Shown piece after piece: positions 50,010 through 61,947 of a DNA stretch of 64,000 nucleotides (positions within the stretch are counted from its first letter, which is position 1; every line of letters begins with the position of its first letter). This DNA comes from Alternaria dauci (lineage: Eukaryota > Ascomycota > Dothideomycetes > Pleosporales > Pleosporaceae). The stretch is from the NCBI RefSeq assembly GCF_042100115.1, contig NC_091272.1, forward strand, positions 3,038,001-3,102,000, written 5' to 3'. Below the pieces are notes generated by a model, which was given only the letters and a program-made list of their open reading frames with translations, did no database searches and had not been told where the DNA came from. A program made the position numbers and the translations under genes.

Positions 50010-52963
50010 ATGGAGCCGCAGTGGACGGCCTACTCCGAGGCACAGGGCAACCGGTACTCGCACAGCATGGCGCCCTCTCCCCACGCCTCGAGAGACGCCA
50101 GCGTGTCTTCGCAGATCAAGCCGGACCCGTACGCCACGCCGTCACGCCAGAACTCAATGCCGCTGCAGTCGCCCAGCGGCACTGCCAGCCGCGGGCCCGA
50201 CTACAACGACGGCGATGGCGACGTGCCCATGGAGGATGCGTACAAGCCGCGGCTGAACAACATGGCGCGCCCGGCCCAGCAACAGCGGCACTCGCAGCAG
50301 TACCTGCAGCAGGAGGAAAGCGCCGCCGCACGCAGATACTCCCCTATGAACCTCTCGCCCACCTCTCCCTACTCGGCCGGTGCACAGCAGGGCGGCCAGA
50401 ACTACACCAGCTTTACCCCTCAGGCCCAAGCGCAGAGTCAAGGCAACCGACAGAGCCCGACGCGCAACAATCCCTACATGTCACCGCCCAACAATAGCAG
50501 CAACAACAACAACTACTACTCTCCGCCGTGTACGTCCGTCCTGTGCTTTGGTATACTCCCGTCCTAGCGCTCTTTGGTACTGACTAGCATCGCTTTAGCC
50601 TCCCGACCGCATGCGCCTCAGCTGCCGCCCATACAGTCCAACATGAGCCCAGAGAGTTTCTACCCGCAGTCTGCCACGGCGCAGCTCAATGCCGTCTACA
50701 ACAGAGACGCCCGGTCCCCGCGCGCATCTGCCAACTCGAACCCCCCTCCACAACACCCTCCCGTGGGACGAGGCCCGGTGCCAAAATTCGAAAAGTGCGT
50801 CAACACGGCCGACTTGCAGCCCAAGATCAATGCCCAGCCGCCTTTTCGCCGCGCCAATCCAGAGGGCGGATTTATCAGTGTAGGTGGAGTAGTTTGCTAC
50901 AAGAATCATGTGCTAATGGTAGCGTTTAGCCTCTGCAAGCCCTCACGGCACATCTGCCCATGACATACAAGCTGTGCAATGGCGGCTTCAACTACCAATC
51001 GTCGCGCAATCCCCGCCGAGTACTCACGAAACCGAGCAAGGGCGTCAAGAACGACGGCTACGACAACGAGGACAGCGATTACATTCTCTATGTAAACGAC
51101 ATCCTGGGGTCGGAAGAATCCGGGCACAAGAACCGTTATCTGATTCTCGATGTGTTGGGCCAGGGTACCTTTGGGCAGGTCGTCAAGTGCCAGAATTTGA
51201 AGACACAGGAGGTTGTCGCAGTAAAGGTCATCAAGAACCGGACAGCATACTTCAACCAGAGTATGATGGAGGTATCTGTGCTTGATCTGGTGAGTGTCCT
51301 CCAACGAGCAAGTGCAGGCAAGACTAACGTGACGCAGTTGAATAAGCAAATGGACAAAAATGACGACCATCATCTTTTGCGACTCAAGGACACATTCATC
51401 CACAGACAACATTTGTGTCTGGTGTTTGAGCTGCTGAGCGTCAATCTGTACGAGCTAATCAAACAGAACCAGTTCCGCGGATTGTCCACCACGCTGGTCC
51501 GCGTCTTCGCACAGCAGCTAATCAACGGCCTGGCATTGCTTGGGAAAGCGAAGCTGATACACTGCGACTTGAAGCCCGAGAACATTCTTCTGAAGAAGTA
51601 GGTTGCCGATTTGTTAGTGGCGTGCATGCACTGACCCAATGACAGCCTTGAGAGCCCAATCATCAAGATTATCGACTTCGGTTCCGCATGCGACGAACGT
51701 CAGACTGTGTACACGTACATCCAATCGCGATTCTACCGATCCCCCGAGGTCCTGCTCGGTCTACCATACTCGGCGGCCATTGACATGTGGTCATTGGGTT
51801 GCATTGTGGTCGAGTTGTTCCTCGGCTTGCCACTATTTCCTGGCTCGTCCGAGTACAACCAGGTGTCAAGGATAACAGAGATGCTTGGACTACCCCCTCA
51901 TTGGATGCTCGAAATGGGCAAGCAGTCAGGAGAGTTTTTCGAAAAGTCGCAGGATGAGTACGGTCGTAAGCAGTACCGACTCAAGTCGATGGAGCAGTAT
52001 TCGCGGGAACACGGCACCAAGGAACAGCCCAGCAAGAAATATTTCTCTGCTACGACCCTGCCAGACATAATCAAGAATTACCCCATGCCGCGGAAGAACA
52101 TGAAGCCCAACGAGATCGAGCGAGGTAAGCCAGCGAATCAAACAAGTTGCCGTCATGACTAACGTTTGATAGAAATGTCCAACCGAGCTGCCTTCATCGA
52201 CTTTGCTCAGGGACTGCTGAACCTCAACCCTCTGGAACGCTGGACTCCTGCGCAAGCCAAGCTACATCCTTTCATCACTCAGGCCAAGTTCACCGGGCCG
52301 TTTGTACCTCCGATGACTCTAAAGTCCGGCTCAAGCAGATCTCCAGCACCTGGCGTTCAGGAGCAACAGCGATTTGAGGGCATGAGCAGACAGCGTCAGC
52401 AGCAACAGCAGCAGGCCGTTGCGCAGCAGCAACAGGCCCAAGCGGCCCAGCAAGCTGCGTATGCGAACATGCAGATGAACCAGTATGCCGCTGCACAAAG
52501 TCCGCAGGCTCAGCAAAATCCTTACAACATGTACCCTCCAAACCACCAGGGCGCCCCTCCGCCCTACCCTGCTCAACCAGCACCGTATGGCCAGCCGATG
52601 AACATGATGCAGCCACAACAGCCGCGGCAATACAACCAGCCTCAAAACCTGTATGCCCAAGCTACGACGCGCGCGGGACGACAACGAGCAACGACGATGG
52701 ACCAGCAGCAGTCGGGACAATCAGGCATCCCACCCGCGCTGCAGAGGGTCATGAGTCATCTGGATCCGAATGCGCCCGTCCGTTTGCAACCGTCACCAGC
52801 TTACTACCCGCCACCGCCCGATGGCGCCCCTGAAAGCGCGAGCAGTGCCGCTAGGAGAAGAGGGTCGCGAGCAGGCAACTCGAACCGTAACCAGAACTTT
52901 GTAAGGAATTTGGAAGACCGGACTCTTGAAGAAGGTTTCATGGGTCAGAATCATTGGCAATGA
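50010..52963 (+). CDS. YAK1: DYRK-family protein kinase YAK1
   Basis: Six exons (50010-50529, 50599-50879, 50930-51289, 51338-51597, 51646-52124, 52173-52963) give 896 residues. A disordered N-terminal 300 residues, rich in Pro, Ser, Gln and Asn, precedes the kinase domain. The domain has the Gly-loop LGQGTFG (near 343), catalytic HCDLKPEN (near 462), the DFG loop (IDFGSA), and the DYRK-type [14 protein letters not shown] activation loop, whose second Tyr is self-phosphorylated in the family. A Gln- and Pro-rich tail follows. YAK1 restrains growth and promotes stress responses opposite to PKA and TOR, shuttling between cytoplasm and nucleus. The third intron (51290-51337) is 48 bases with no in-frame stop, so retention would add 16 residues. 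The ATG at 49947 is an alternative start. Confidence 0.94.
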
Positions 52964-53890
52964 GGGGATGGCTCCGATGAGTAGTTCTCATATCACGAAA
53001 ACAACGCTTTGTACAGCGTGGATATCCGACGGTGGATGAGTCGCGGCGTTCTGAGTTCTCCTTGATGCCCATTTCCTCATGGTGCTTCCGTCAGTATCGT
53101 CGTTTGAGACATGGATAAGCAACATCATGCTACCAACGGGTGGACCCAGACTCGGATGACCGCGCAGGCCGCATATCGTTCACACGGTCTGCTCAAATCG
53201 TAGTACACTCTGATGGTGCTCAGCGATTTCACCTGGCCTGCTGTGCCAGATGGACAGTTCTACGACCTGTGCTGTGATTCACCGAGCGAGGTAAACTGAA
53301 CCTTGATTGGACGGTACAGAGCAGGACGGATCAGATGCATGTTCAGCAGCATGGCTGGTGTCGCCAGGTGTCGAGCCATGACTCAAAAGCGCTCAGCTGT
53401 CGGGAAGTGGTGTATGGCAGCACGTGTAATTTTAGCAGCATTCTCATAAACCCTTTCGGTCATGTTTCCATGGCCACAAATATGCGCGTTGAGCCTTGTT
53501 TTCTGTTATGGTTTGTGTGATGGAGATTTCAAAAGTTATATGGAGTCAGATTGGGACACACTTGAAGCAAATGTATATAGTCCGACCAAGGAGGGAGGCC
53601 GAGTTCACAGATTTTGAAGATAGCAGGCCGTTAGTGAATGCCTGGTGAAGATTCACTATTGCATTGTGTCAACATCGGACTGCGTTGGCGCACGTACCTA
53701 CTGGGGTGAAGGTGTTCGCGTCTGCTTAGGGTTAGGCGCGGGGCACACAGTCATGGCTTGGCGCCTGCTCGAAATTCGGCTGCGGAAAGTTCAAACAAGG
53801 CGGCAGTAACTCTGGTCAACCCACCACGGCGCCTGCCACAAATATTGCCCCGACCCCTCCGGCAACACCCAACTCTCGAGAACCGCAATC
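52964..53890. other. Intergenic region between YAK1 and eIF3c
   Basis: About 930 bases, holding the 3' flank of YAK1 and the promoter of the eIF3c gene. One 61-codon open frame has no motif. A short leader rich in CA and CG precedes the eIF3c start. No RNA gene was recognised. Confidence 0.45.
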
Positions 53891-56649
53891 ATGGCGTCCC
53901 GATTCTTTGCCGCCAGCGACAGCTCCTCGGACGAGTCCAGCGAGGAGGAACTCTACTCCAACGACGAAGAGTCCGAACAGGAAGACAGCGACAAGGACTC
54001 TGACGACGACTCCGATGACGACGACGACGACGACTCTTCGGACTCGGGTTCGGAAACCGGTGCCAACCGCTTCTTGAAGGACGCCTCCAGCGACAGCGAG
54101 AGCGACGACGAGGATGTGAACAAGGTGCTGAAGAGTGCCAAGGACAAGCGCTTTGATGAGTTGGAGGCGACCATCAGGCTCATTGAGAATGCGCAGAAGA
54201 TCAACGACTGGGCTGTCATTTCCGAACGTACGTTTGCCTCAGAAATCGCCCTGGAAGCGGCATGAGCCATAGTGGCGGGGCACACGAACAACGCTGACAT
54301 TGTGGTTATACAGAGTTCGACAAGCTCATCCGCCAGGTGCCAACTCTGACCAAGCAGAACGATGGCAAGGTCCCCAAGCTGTACATCCAGGCCATCGCCG
54401 ACCTCGAGACTGTCGTGGTCGAGACGCACGAGAAGCAAAAGGTCACACCCAAAAAGATGAACGCCGTCAACGGCCGCGGGTTCAACGCTGTCCGCCAAAA
54501 GATCAAGAAGCACAACCGCGACTACGAGAAGGACATCAACGCGTACCGGGAGAACAAGGAGGAGTTTATGCGCGACGAGGAGGAGGTTATCCAGGCACCC
54601 AAGGAAAAGAAGAAGAAGAGCAAGATCCCTCAACTTGGCACCGAGGTCGTCGAGGAGGCGACCGATGATGGCTTCATCACAGTCGGCGCCGGCGGCAAGG
54701 CTGTCCTATACACCGCTGAGGGTATCCTCAAGCACTTGCGTGCGATTGTCGAGCAGCGTGGTCGCAAGAACTCGGACAAGCTCGAGCACATCCGGACACT
54801 GGAGAAGTTGTTCGACGTGGCCGTCAACGACTACCAAAAGGTCCGCGTTCTCTTGACCCTCATCTCGACGCGCTTCGACTTGACCTCCGGTTCTGCCAGC
54901 CACATGCACCAGGACCAGTGGAAGCTGTGAGTATCCGTGTCCCGATGCATGGCCCCTATTTGCTAACACTATCTAGTGCGGACCAAGAATTTGGAAAGCT
55001 CCTCCAGATCCTCGAGGACAGCAATGAAATCGTTGTCATTGAGAACGCCGAGGAGTGGGAGGACGACGAGAAGCTGCCCACCATCACACCTGGTGAGATC
55101 TTCCGTATCCCAGGAAGCATCGTCTCTTTTGTCGAGAGGCTCGACGACGAACTCACTCGCTCGCTGCAGCACATCGACCCACACACTTCCGAGTACATTG
55201 AGCGATTGACGGACGAGGCCCTGCTGTACGCCCAGCTCGTACGTACCTTGGTATACGTTGAGAGCTTGAAGAAGAACCCAAGCCTAGAACTCCCACAAGA
55301 ACCACTGAACCGCATTGTTATGCGGAGATTGGAGCACGTTTACTTCAAGGTACGTACCAATTCTGTCTTGTACTCATTCATGCTAACATGCACAGCCCTC
55401 TCAAGTCATCACGATCCTCGAGAACAATGTTTGGAAGTCAATCCCGGAGAACCTTGACTCTGAGATCACCCCTCGCGCCATCTCCAACGACACCGCCTCC
55501 CTCGTACAAACCCTATGCACATACCTGTTCCAGAACAGCGAGGGCATCATTCGCGCTCGCGCCATGTTGTGTCAGATCTACTTCTTGTCTCTGCACGACC
55601 AGTACTACAAGGCTCGCGACATGATGCTCATGTCTCACTTGCAAGAGACCATCAGCAACTTTGACGTCAACACACAAATTCTGTTCAACCGTGCGCTAGT
55701 CCAGGTCGGTCTCTGCGCTTTCCGCGCAGGTCTCGTCTACGAAGCACAAACTTCGCTACAAGAGATCTGCGGCAGCAACAGGCAGAAGGAGCTGCTCGCA
55801 CAAGGTCTGCAGATGCAGCGCTACTCCCAGATCTCGCCCGAGCAAGAGCGTCTCGAGCGTCAACGGCAACTTCCCTTCCACATGCACATCAACCTCGAGC
55901 TGCTAGAGTGCGTCTACCTGACTTGCTCCATGTTGCTTGAGATTCCTCTCCTCGCACAACTCGGCTCCTCGCCAGACCTGAGGAAGCGGGTGATTAGCAA
56001 GACCTACCGCCGTCTCTTAGAGTACCATGAGCGCCAGATCTTCACTGGCCCGCCTGAGAACACCCGTGACCACGTCATGCAAGCTTCAAAGGCACTGTCT
56101 GCTGGCGAGTGGAAGAAGGCAGCCGAGTTTATCAACTCGATCAAGATCTGGGAGTTGATGGCCGACTCGGAGAAGATCAAGGAGATGCTGTCGTCGCAAA
56201 TCCAAGAGGAGGGTCTCCGGACATACCTCTTCACGTACGCACCTTTCTACGACACACTCTCCATCTCCACCCTAGCAGGCATGTTTGAGCTGTCGGAGCG
56301 CAAGGTTTCGGCGGTCGTCTCGAAGATGATCTCACACGAGGAGCTCGCTGCTGCTCTCGACCAGGTCAACTCGGCCATCATCTTCAGGAAGGGTGTTGAG
56401 CTGTCAAGACTCCAGACGCTCGCACTGAGCTTATCAGACAAGGCGTCGGGCCTTATCGAGTCGAACGAGAAGACACTGGAGCAACGCACACAAGGTACCG
56501 CCAACGCCTTTGAGAGGCAAGGCGGACGCGGCAACCGTGGTGGCCGAGGAGGCGGCCGTGGCGGCGGCGGTCGTGGAGGCGGTGGGCCAAGGGGCGGAAG
56601 GAATCAGCAGTTCACTGGTGGTGCTTTGGGACGTGCCATCCAGGCTTAG
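53891..56649 (+). CDS. nip1: Translation initiation factor eIF3 subunit C (NIP1)
   Basis: Four exons (53891-54227, 54314-54926, 54977-55349, 55396-56649) give 858 residues, the normal size. The N-terminus starts [15 protein letters not shown] and becomes strongly acidic (about residues 20-80), the part that binds eIF1 and eIF5 in known eIF3c proteins. The middle is helical, with EFDKL-like and [13 protein letters not shown] segments. The C-terminal third holds the PCI domain ([18 protein letters not shown] near 715, [15 protein letters not shown]). The protein ends in a Gly/Arg-rich RGG box (last 45 residues), a likely RNA-binding and methylation site. eIF3c is a core scaffold of eIF3 on the 40S ribosome. 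Each join keeps the frame and restores family sequence. Confidence 0.95.
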
Positions 56650-57318
56650 ACGTACAGTTCGTCTTCTGGGAGGCAACATGGGCGGCGAATACGGTTTTGT
56701 CGGGCTGCACCTTTTGGTAGTTCCGTGGTAATGCGAGTGCTTTTCAGCTAGATCACGAGTGAGAACGCAGGAATGAAAAAGTACAAGGTCATGTGTCGTG
56801 TCGGCCACAGCTATCACCGGTTCTATGATCACCTGTGGTGGTTTTGATATACTTGGGGTCTGGAGGGCCATACCGCCATAGATGCTGTAGCACTGAGGAT
56901 GAAATGAAAAATGAAGACTAGTTTAACGCAATACCTCTAGCGATGATGGAGGTTGTGTGCATTAATAGTGAACATCTAGGCAGTTAAATACTCACGCTGC
57001 ATCAGTCTGTGGGTGCAGTCAGTTTATCTTTGACTCTACATCCACTTGCAAGGTTCGTGTTCGAATCCACTGATACGATTGATAGAGTCGACTTAAAATC
57101 AGCGAGCGCGATGCAGTAATAGTGTAGAGAGAGGAAAGACGGTTTGTGCGTCCTGAGATATCGCTGTACTCACGGACCAGAGTGCAAGCAGTGTATGGAA
57201 GCGAACGCAGTGTCAGTATGCCAAAAAAAAAATGTATGTTCAAGAGCCCTTCGTCATACAGTGTTGTCTGTGGGCGAAGAATGGGCAAAAAAGCCAGCGG
57301 TCCGAAGACCGCTGGATA
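56650..57318. other. Intergenic region between eIF3c and tRNA-Ala
   Basis: No supported gene. It holds the 3' flank of eIF3c and a T-arm-like sequence near 57050-57080 that could not be built into a tRNA. A run of A residues lies at about 57221-57230. Confidence 0.45.
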
Positions 57319-57409
57319 TGGACGGATGGATGATCGAAATCCAGACCTCCTGCATTTGGACTAGCGTGAAAAATGCAAAGCAGGCGCTCTACCACTGAGC
57401 TATACGCCC
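57319..57409 (-). tRNA. tRNA-Ala (anticodon TGC) with a 19-base intron
   Basis: On the minus strand the acceptor strand GGGCGTA begins at 57409. The D arm (GCTCAGTGGTAGAGC), the anticodon stem CCTGC/GCAGG with loop TTTGCA-T, a five-base variable loop (AGGTC), and a T arm TGGAT-TTCGATC-ATCCA follow. The closing strand is TCCGTCC, with discriminator A. The anticodon is TGC. The G3-T70 wobble, the alanine identity element, is present. A 19-base insert lies one base 3' of the anticodon, the usual nuclear tRNA intron site. Acceptor pair 6-67 is a T-C mismatch, which is unusual. CCA is not encoded, as expected. Confidence 0.85.
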
Positions 57410-57604
57410 TGTATTATGGAAGTCTGGGAAGTTGTATAATAAATATCCAGAATTGATGTTCATGTGGTGAGTTGAACTTGGGCACATCGGAGTTATCGGA
57501 CCGCCAAGACCCTGTCGATCCTCGCTCTCCGAGACGCGACTCGGGAACTCAGGAACGCAAGACATAGTCGCATGGCAGCTGCAATTGCCCCATACCGGTG
57601 AACG

Positions 57605-58769
57605 ATGAAGTTTCAAATAGCCACCGCATGGCACACCCTCGCCGTCCTGCTTCTGCTGGGCGGCGCAGCGCAGGCTTCCTTGGGCGACAGATTGCCTGAC
57701 TTTAAGAACTGTGTGCAGGTACGTGTAGACGGGAATTGCTATATGAACGAGAAGACAATCTTGGAATAACGACATATCCACAGGTCTGTAAGGAAGCCAA
57801 CTGTGGCCCAGATGGCACGCCCATACGTATGCTACCCACTGCACCCCAAACTCCTAGTCTCACCTAGTACTCACAACTCGCGCAGCCTTCCACCGCCGCC
57901 TCCTTCTCTGGGACTGCCCTTCAGAATGCGACTACACCTGCCAACACGTCGTCACTGCCCAGCGCCTCGCCCGTGACCCTCCATACATGCAACCCATCTA
58001 CCAATTCCACGGCAAATGGCCTTTTTACCGCTTCATGGGCATGCAAGAGCCGTTCAGCGTCATCTTCTCCCTCTTCAACTACCTCGCGCACGACTGGGGC
58101 ATGTCGCAGCTCCGCGACAAGATCCCCGCTTCGTACCCGCTGCGCAAATACTACTTGTGGTTCGGATACGTGGGTCTGGCGAGCTGGACGTTTAGCATGA
58201 TCTTCCACACCAGGGACTTTGGGCTCACGGAGAAGCTGGATTACTTTGCGGCTGGTGCGAATGTCCTGTATGGGCTGTACTACGCGCCTATTAGGGTGTT
58301 CAGACTCGACAGGAAGGAGCCGAGGAAACAGAGCTTGTTGAGGCTTTGGACGGGACTTTGTATCGTGCTGTATACGCTTCATGTCCTGTACCTCTCGCTC
58401 TGGTCTTGGGACTACACATACAATATGGCTGCCAATGTTGCCGTTGGCGTCGTGGCCAACTTGCTCTGGAGTGGCTTCAGCTACGTCCAGTACCAGAAGA
58501 TTGGGAGGACGTGGGCTGTATGGCCTGGTCTGTGTGTTGCCTGGATCATCTTGGCTATGAGTCTGGAGTTGTTGGATTTTCCGCCTTGGAAGGGCATGAT
58601 TGATGCACACAGCCTGTGGCATCTGGGCACAGTTCTGCCGACTATTTTGTGGTACAAGTAAGTTGAATGGTCACGTCGCATCTTGCAGATAACCAGGGCT
58701 AACGAATCCCCAAGCTTCCTCGTCAGAGACGCTCAGGAAGACATTGCAGGTACGCGGCTCAAGGACTGA
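57605..58769 (+). CDS. PER1: PER1/PGAP3-family GPI-anchor remodelling protein
   Basis: Four exons (57605-57718, 57784-57826, 57886-58657, 58715-58769) give 327 residues, typical for the family. A signal peptide (hydrophobic core LAVLLLLGGAA) is followed by SLGDRLPDFKNC and a Cys-rich lumenal part with LLLWDCPSECDY. Seven or so membrane segments include MFHTRDFGLTEKLDYF and the C-terminal DAHSLWHLGT block. These carry the conserved His and Asp of the CREST hydrolase superfamily. PER1 acts in the ER as the phospholipase that removes an unsaturated fatty acid from GPI anchors, allowing their remodelling and raft association. The last two residues of the third exon and the short final exon (NFLVRDAQEDIAG) restore the typical tail. 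Confidence 0.95.
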
Positions 58770-59159
58770 ACGAAGCAATCGTCCGATGAGACTACCATCT
58801 GCCCGCTGTCTACGGCTCCGTCGCTTACCATTTTCGTCTCCAGGAAATCTGCCTACTGCTGGATATGGTGCTGGTGCTTGGAAGGACAAGAGCTAGTACC
58901 GCTCTCGAACACTGAGTTGCATAACGCCTTTGATTTTGTGCATTGCATAGCACCATGATATTGCAGAGTCGTAAGAAGGACTATACGATAAGGCCGCAAG
59001 TCGAGCAATAAATTCAAAACAACACATTGAACTACTGTGTGTTTGCATAAGGTATCACGTTCCAGACGCCTGACACCAATCCTCAACAGGATGCAAATAA
59101 AGAAAATCCACAACTCCGTAGCGTAAACAGGTCATCAAGTCCGTTACCACGCCCCATGC
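58770..59159. other. Convergent intergenic region
   Basis: About 390 bases between the stop codons of PER1 (+) and the lectin-like gene (-). Only 3' flanks are expected, and no gene is seen. Confidence 0.5.
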
Positions 59160-61331
59160 TCATTCATCTGGAATGCTTAAAGCCCCCTTGGTCCACTCAC
59201 CCCCATTCAGGCCCCTCGTAAACGCCGTAATGTCATCGCCCTCTGTCTGGAAGAAGACATACAGACTGTCCCATAACGTTTCTTCTCCTCGCTTCTCAGC
59301 AAACGCTGTGACAGTGAGATGCGTACCGCCGAGCCCCACCACGGAACTCGCTATATCAGTAACAGTAAACGTTTCGTCTTCAACATACGTCGTGTTCTCG
59401 GCAGCGTACGTAACATTGAACCCCTTGATACTTCGATCCGCCATTTGCGCGTAAAAGTACGTCGTGTAGCCCAGAGACGTAATGGGATACACGTCTCTGA
59501 TGCCGCCCATGCTGCCGTTTTGCCACGAGTTGATGGGGTGTGTCGGCGTGGATGTAGCAGTTTCGTTAGTGTCTTTCCACCAAAATTCCACGACGTTGTC
59601 CTTGTTGTTCATCATGGCGTACGATGTGGTGCCTGCACCCCAACTGTAGCAGCCTACGCCGGCACGGCCGTTGAATCCTGCCCACGGCTCGATGCGTACC
59701 CATACGTCCTCTTCTTGGCCGCTGTACCAGGCGTATTGGAGGAAGGTGGAGTCGTCGACGGCGAACCAGATGTTCTGTGGTGAAGATGATGTGGTTAGTA
59801 TATGTTTTGAGTATAGTTTTTCACTGTTCAAACGTACCATGCCCGTTTGTCCTTCAAACTCTTCGGTGTTGTTGAGACCAGAAGCTGTGGGGAACTTGGT
59901 ATAGTCGTTATCGCCGTAGAAGTTTCCCTTGTAGCAAGCCTGCAGGCCAACTGTTGGTGAGTCGAAGGCTTTGAGGTTGAGGTCGCTGAGTGGACCTGGC
60001 TGCCAGATGTCGCTTGTGTTGGATTGAATCAGTTGCTTGACGGTGTTGTTCTTGTCAATGTAGAAGATGTGGAACTACTCAAAGTTAGAATATTGCTTGA
60101 GGATGGGGATATGACCAAATTCGACATGCGAAGACCGTCCGATTCTACTCACATATTGGGTCTCGTTAAGGGCAAAAGAGACTGCGGATATAGGCGATGC
60201 ATCTTTCGCATCGCCAGCAACGGTCTGGGCTTTACCTCCACCAATCCATTTCCTGTCCGTGGTATACTGCATGAATCGGATGTCGCCTGTGTGGTGCTGG
60301 AAGTAAAGCGTAAAGATTCGTCGTTGGCCTCTGTTCCAAGATTCTCCAGCTAGAGCAATACCTGTACCATCTGCGACGTGGTGATACCAAGTCAGCGTTG
60401 TTCACAGTAGCCTCGTGAATATGAACTTACTGAAGACACCCTTTGTCGACAGGTAGTCTGCATTGAGAGAGCCACCAATACATGACTCGGGGTTGTCGCG
60501 ACAGAAGGGAACAGCTGCGTCATCATCCCTATATAGTGTAAGCACCTTGGGTGGAAGATAGGTACATGTATCAAAAACTTACGAGTCGTCGTTTTGTAAT
60601 CCCAGTCCCAGACCGAGTCCTAAAGCGAGAGCGATAATCGCAATGAGAATGACTCCGATGAGGATAATGAACGTCCGCTTCTTCATGCCGCATTTCCGAT
60701 CATCTTTCGGTGGAACTGGTGGAGGTGCAGCTTCATGATTGTCGTACGGGTCGACATGTTCCTTGAACCCATATGGCCGGATGTGGGGAGAAGTAACGGT
60801 GGTGCCTCCATGTGACGAAGGTGACATTGGTCGACCCCCATGAGGGTAATGATCGAACTGGCCTGGGACTCTAGATGTTGAAGTAAGGCATGAGTGAATG
60901 TGTCATAGGCAGTTTGATCAGAGATACTTACACTTGAGGTCCCTCAAAGTCTGGAGTAGGTTGGGCGACAGAAGCAACTGTGCCGTATGGTGTCTCTTTC
61001 TCCGTCGAGTACCTGTTGAAGAGTCAGACAAAGCTAGGTGAAGAAGCGGCTCGGTTTTATCCGATGAATCTGTTGACAGACTGGAAACGACATACGCTTC
61101 TTGGTAGGATTCGGAGTTTTGTGGAGGGGGGTGTTGATGATACTCATGTTCATACGGTAGAGGAGGGGATACTGCTGGTGGAGAATTCGAGTTGGAGTAG
61201 GTATAAGGTGAGCCATCAGCTGCATATATCTGGTCGAGCTCTCGGAAGCCTGGTGGAGGTGGGCTCCATTGACTGTCGGTATAGCTCCGAGGACTGCTCA
61301 TTTCGTCGTGGTGTTGGTCATGGCGATCCAT
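59160..61331 (-). CDS. Type II membrane protein with beta-propeller, fucose-lectin-like ectodomain
   Basis: Seven exons (61331-61096, 61012-60932, 60870-60583, 60528-60431, 60370-60153, 60074-59838, 59774-59160) give 590 residues. The first 160 residues are cytosolic and Pro/Tyr/Ser-rich. A basic stop KKR precedes one membrane segment (FIILIGVILIAIIALALG), then a Gly-Leu run. The 400-residue ectodomain begins with Cys (CRDNPESC), has many N-glycosylation sites and repeats of aromatic, WxGG- and IWFAVDD-like strands. This suggests a beta-propeller similar to fungal fucose-specific lectins. A gene with the same layout of disordered tail, membrane segment and propeller is common in Pleosporales-type fungi in my recollection. 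The fold call is moderate, and sugar binding is inferred only. Confidence 0.7.
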
Positions 61332-61914
61332 CTTGTTCAAAGAAAGAGTCTCGGTATGGAGGGTGGGCCGGAATCTGAACGGAGGGATTCAAGTCCTTAG
61401 GCATGGTATAGCCCAATCCGGCTGCGCCTCAAAGAAAGGTGGGAACTATGAAAGGTAGGGACAGGGAAGGGTGCACGCCTGAGAGCGCCCGTATATTTCT
61501 GGACTACGAATCATCCGCGTCTACGCTAATGCCTGCTTCCTGCACTATTGTAAGCACAGCAGCTAATATGTAGCCATGAAGAGAACCAATCGGGTTCATA
61601 AGGCGTTCTGTCAGCATCGCTGTAGCCGGATGATGTTGGGCGACGGCGCTGTCATCCGTTACGTGCTAGGTAGCTATACTTTGAGCTGCATACATAGTAT
61701 GGAAAAAACCCAGCATGCCATGCATTTCGTCACCTAAAGATCTACTGTAAGCGCACCATGGCCTGAGGATCAACGGTAATATGCGATTGCCCGACAACGG
61801 TCGCGCGGCACAGCTTCATCGTATGCTACAGCCGCATTTTAGGTGCCCAGTGCAATAGCATCATGATGGTACTCTCATTGGAAGTACGGTACTGTGGCTT
61901 TTCCTGGAAGCCAT

Positions 61915-61947
61915 AGCTCAGCTAGCCCTAGACCAGGGCTGAGAGCT
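61915..61947. repeat. Imperfect inverted repeat (hairpin)
   Basis: The arms AGCTC/GAGCT enclose the inner arms AGCCCT/AGGGCT around a five-base loop. Four unpaired bases separate the arms on one side and two on the other. It is in intergenic sequence, with no T-tract or gene to give it a role. Confidence 0.5.

Noticed and set aside
57030..57085. T-arm-like sequence (GTGTTCGAATCCAC) suggesting a second tRNA upstream of tRNA-Ala
   Set aside because: The T-stem pairs only with an eight-base loop, and no matching D arm or acceptor stem could be built, so no tRNA is called.
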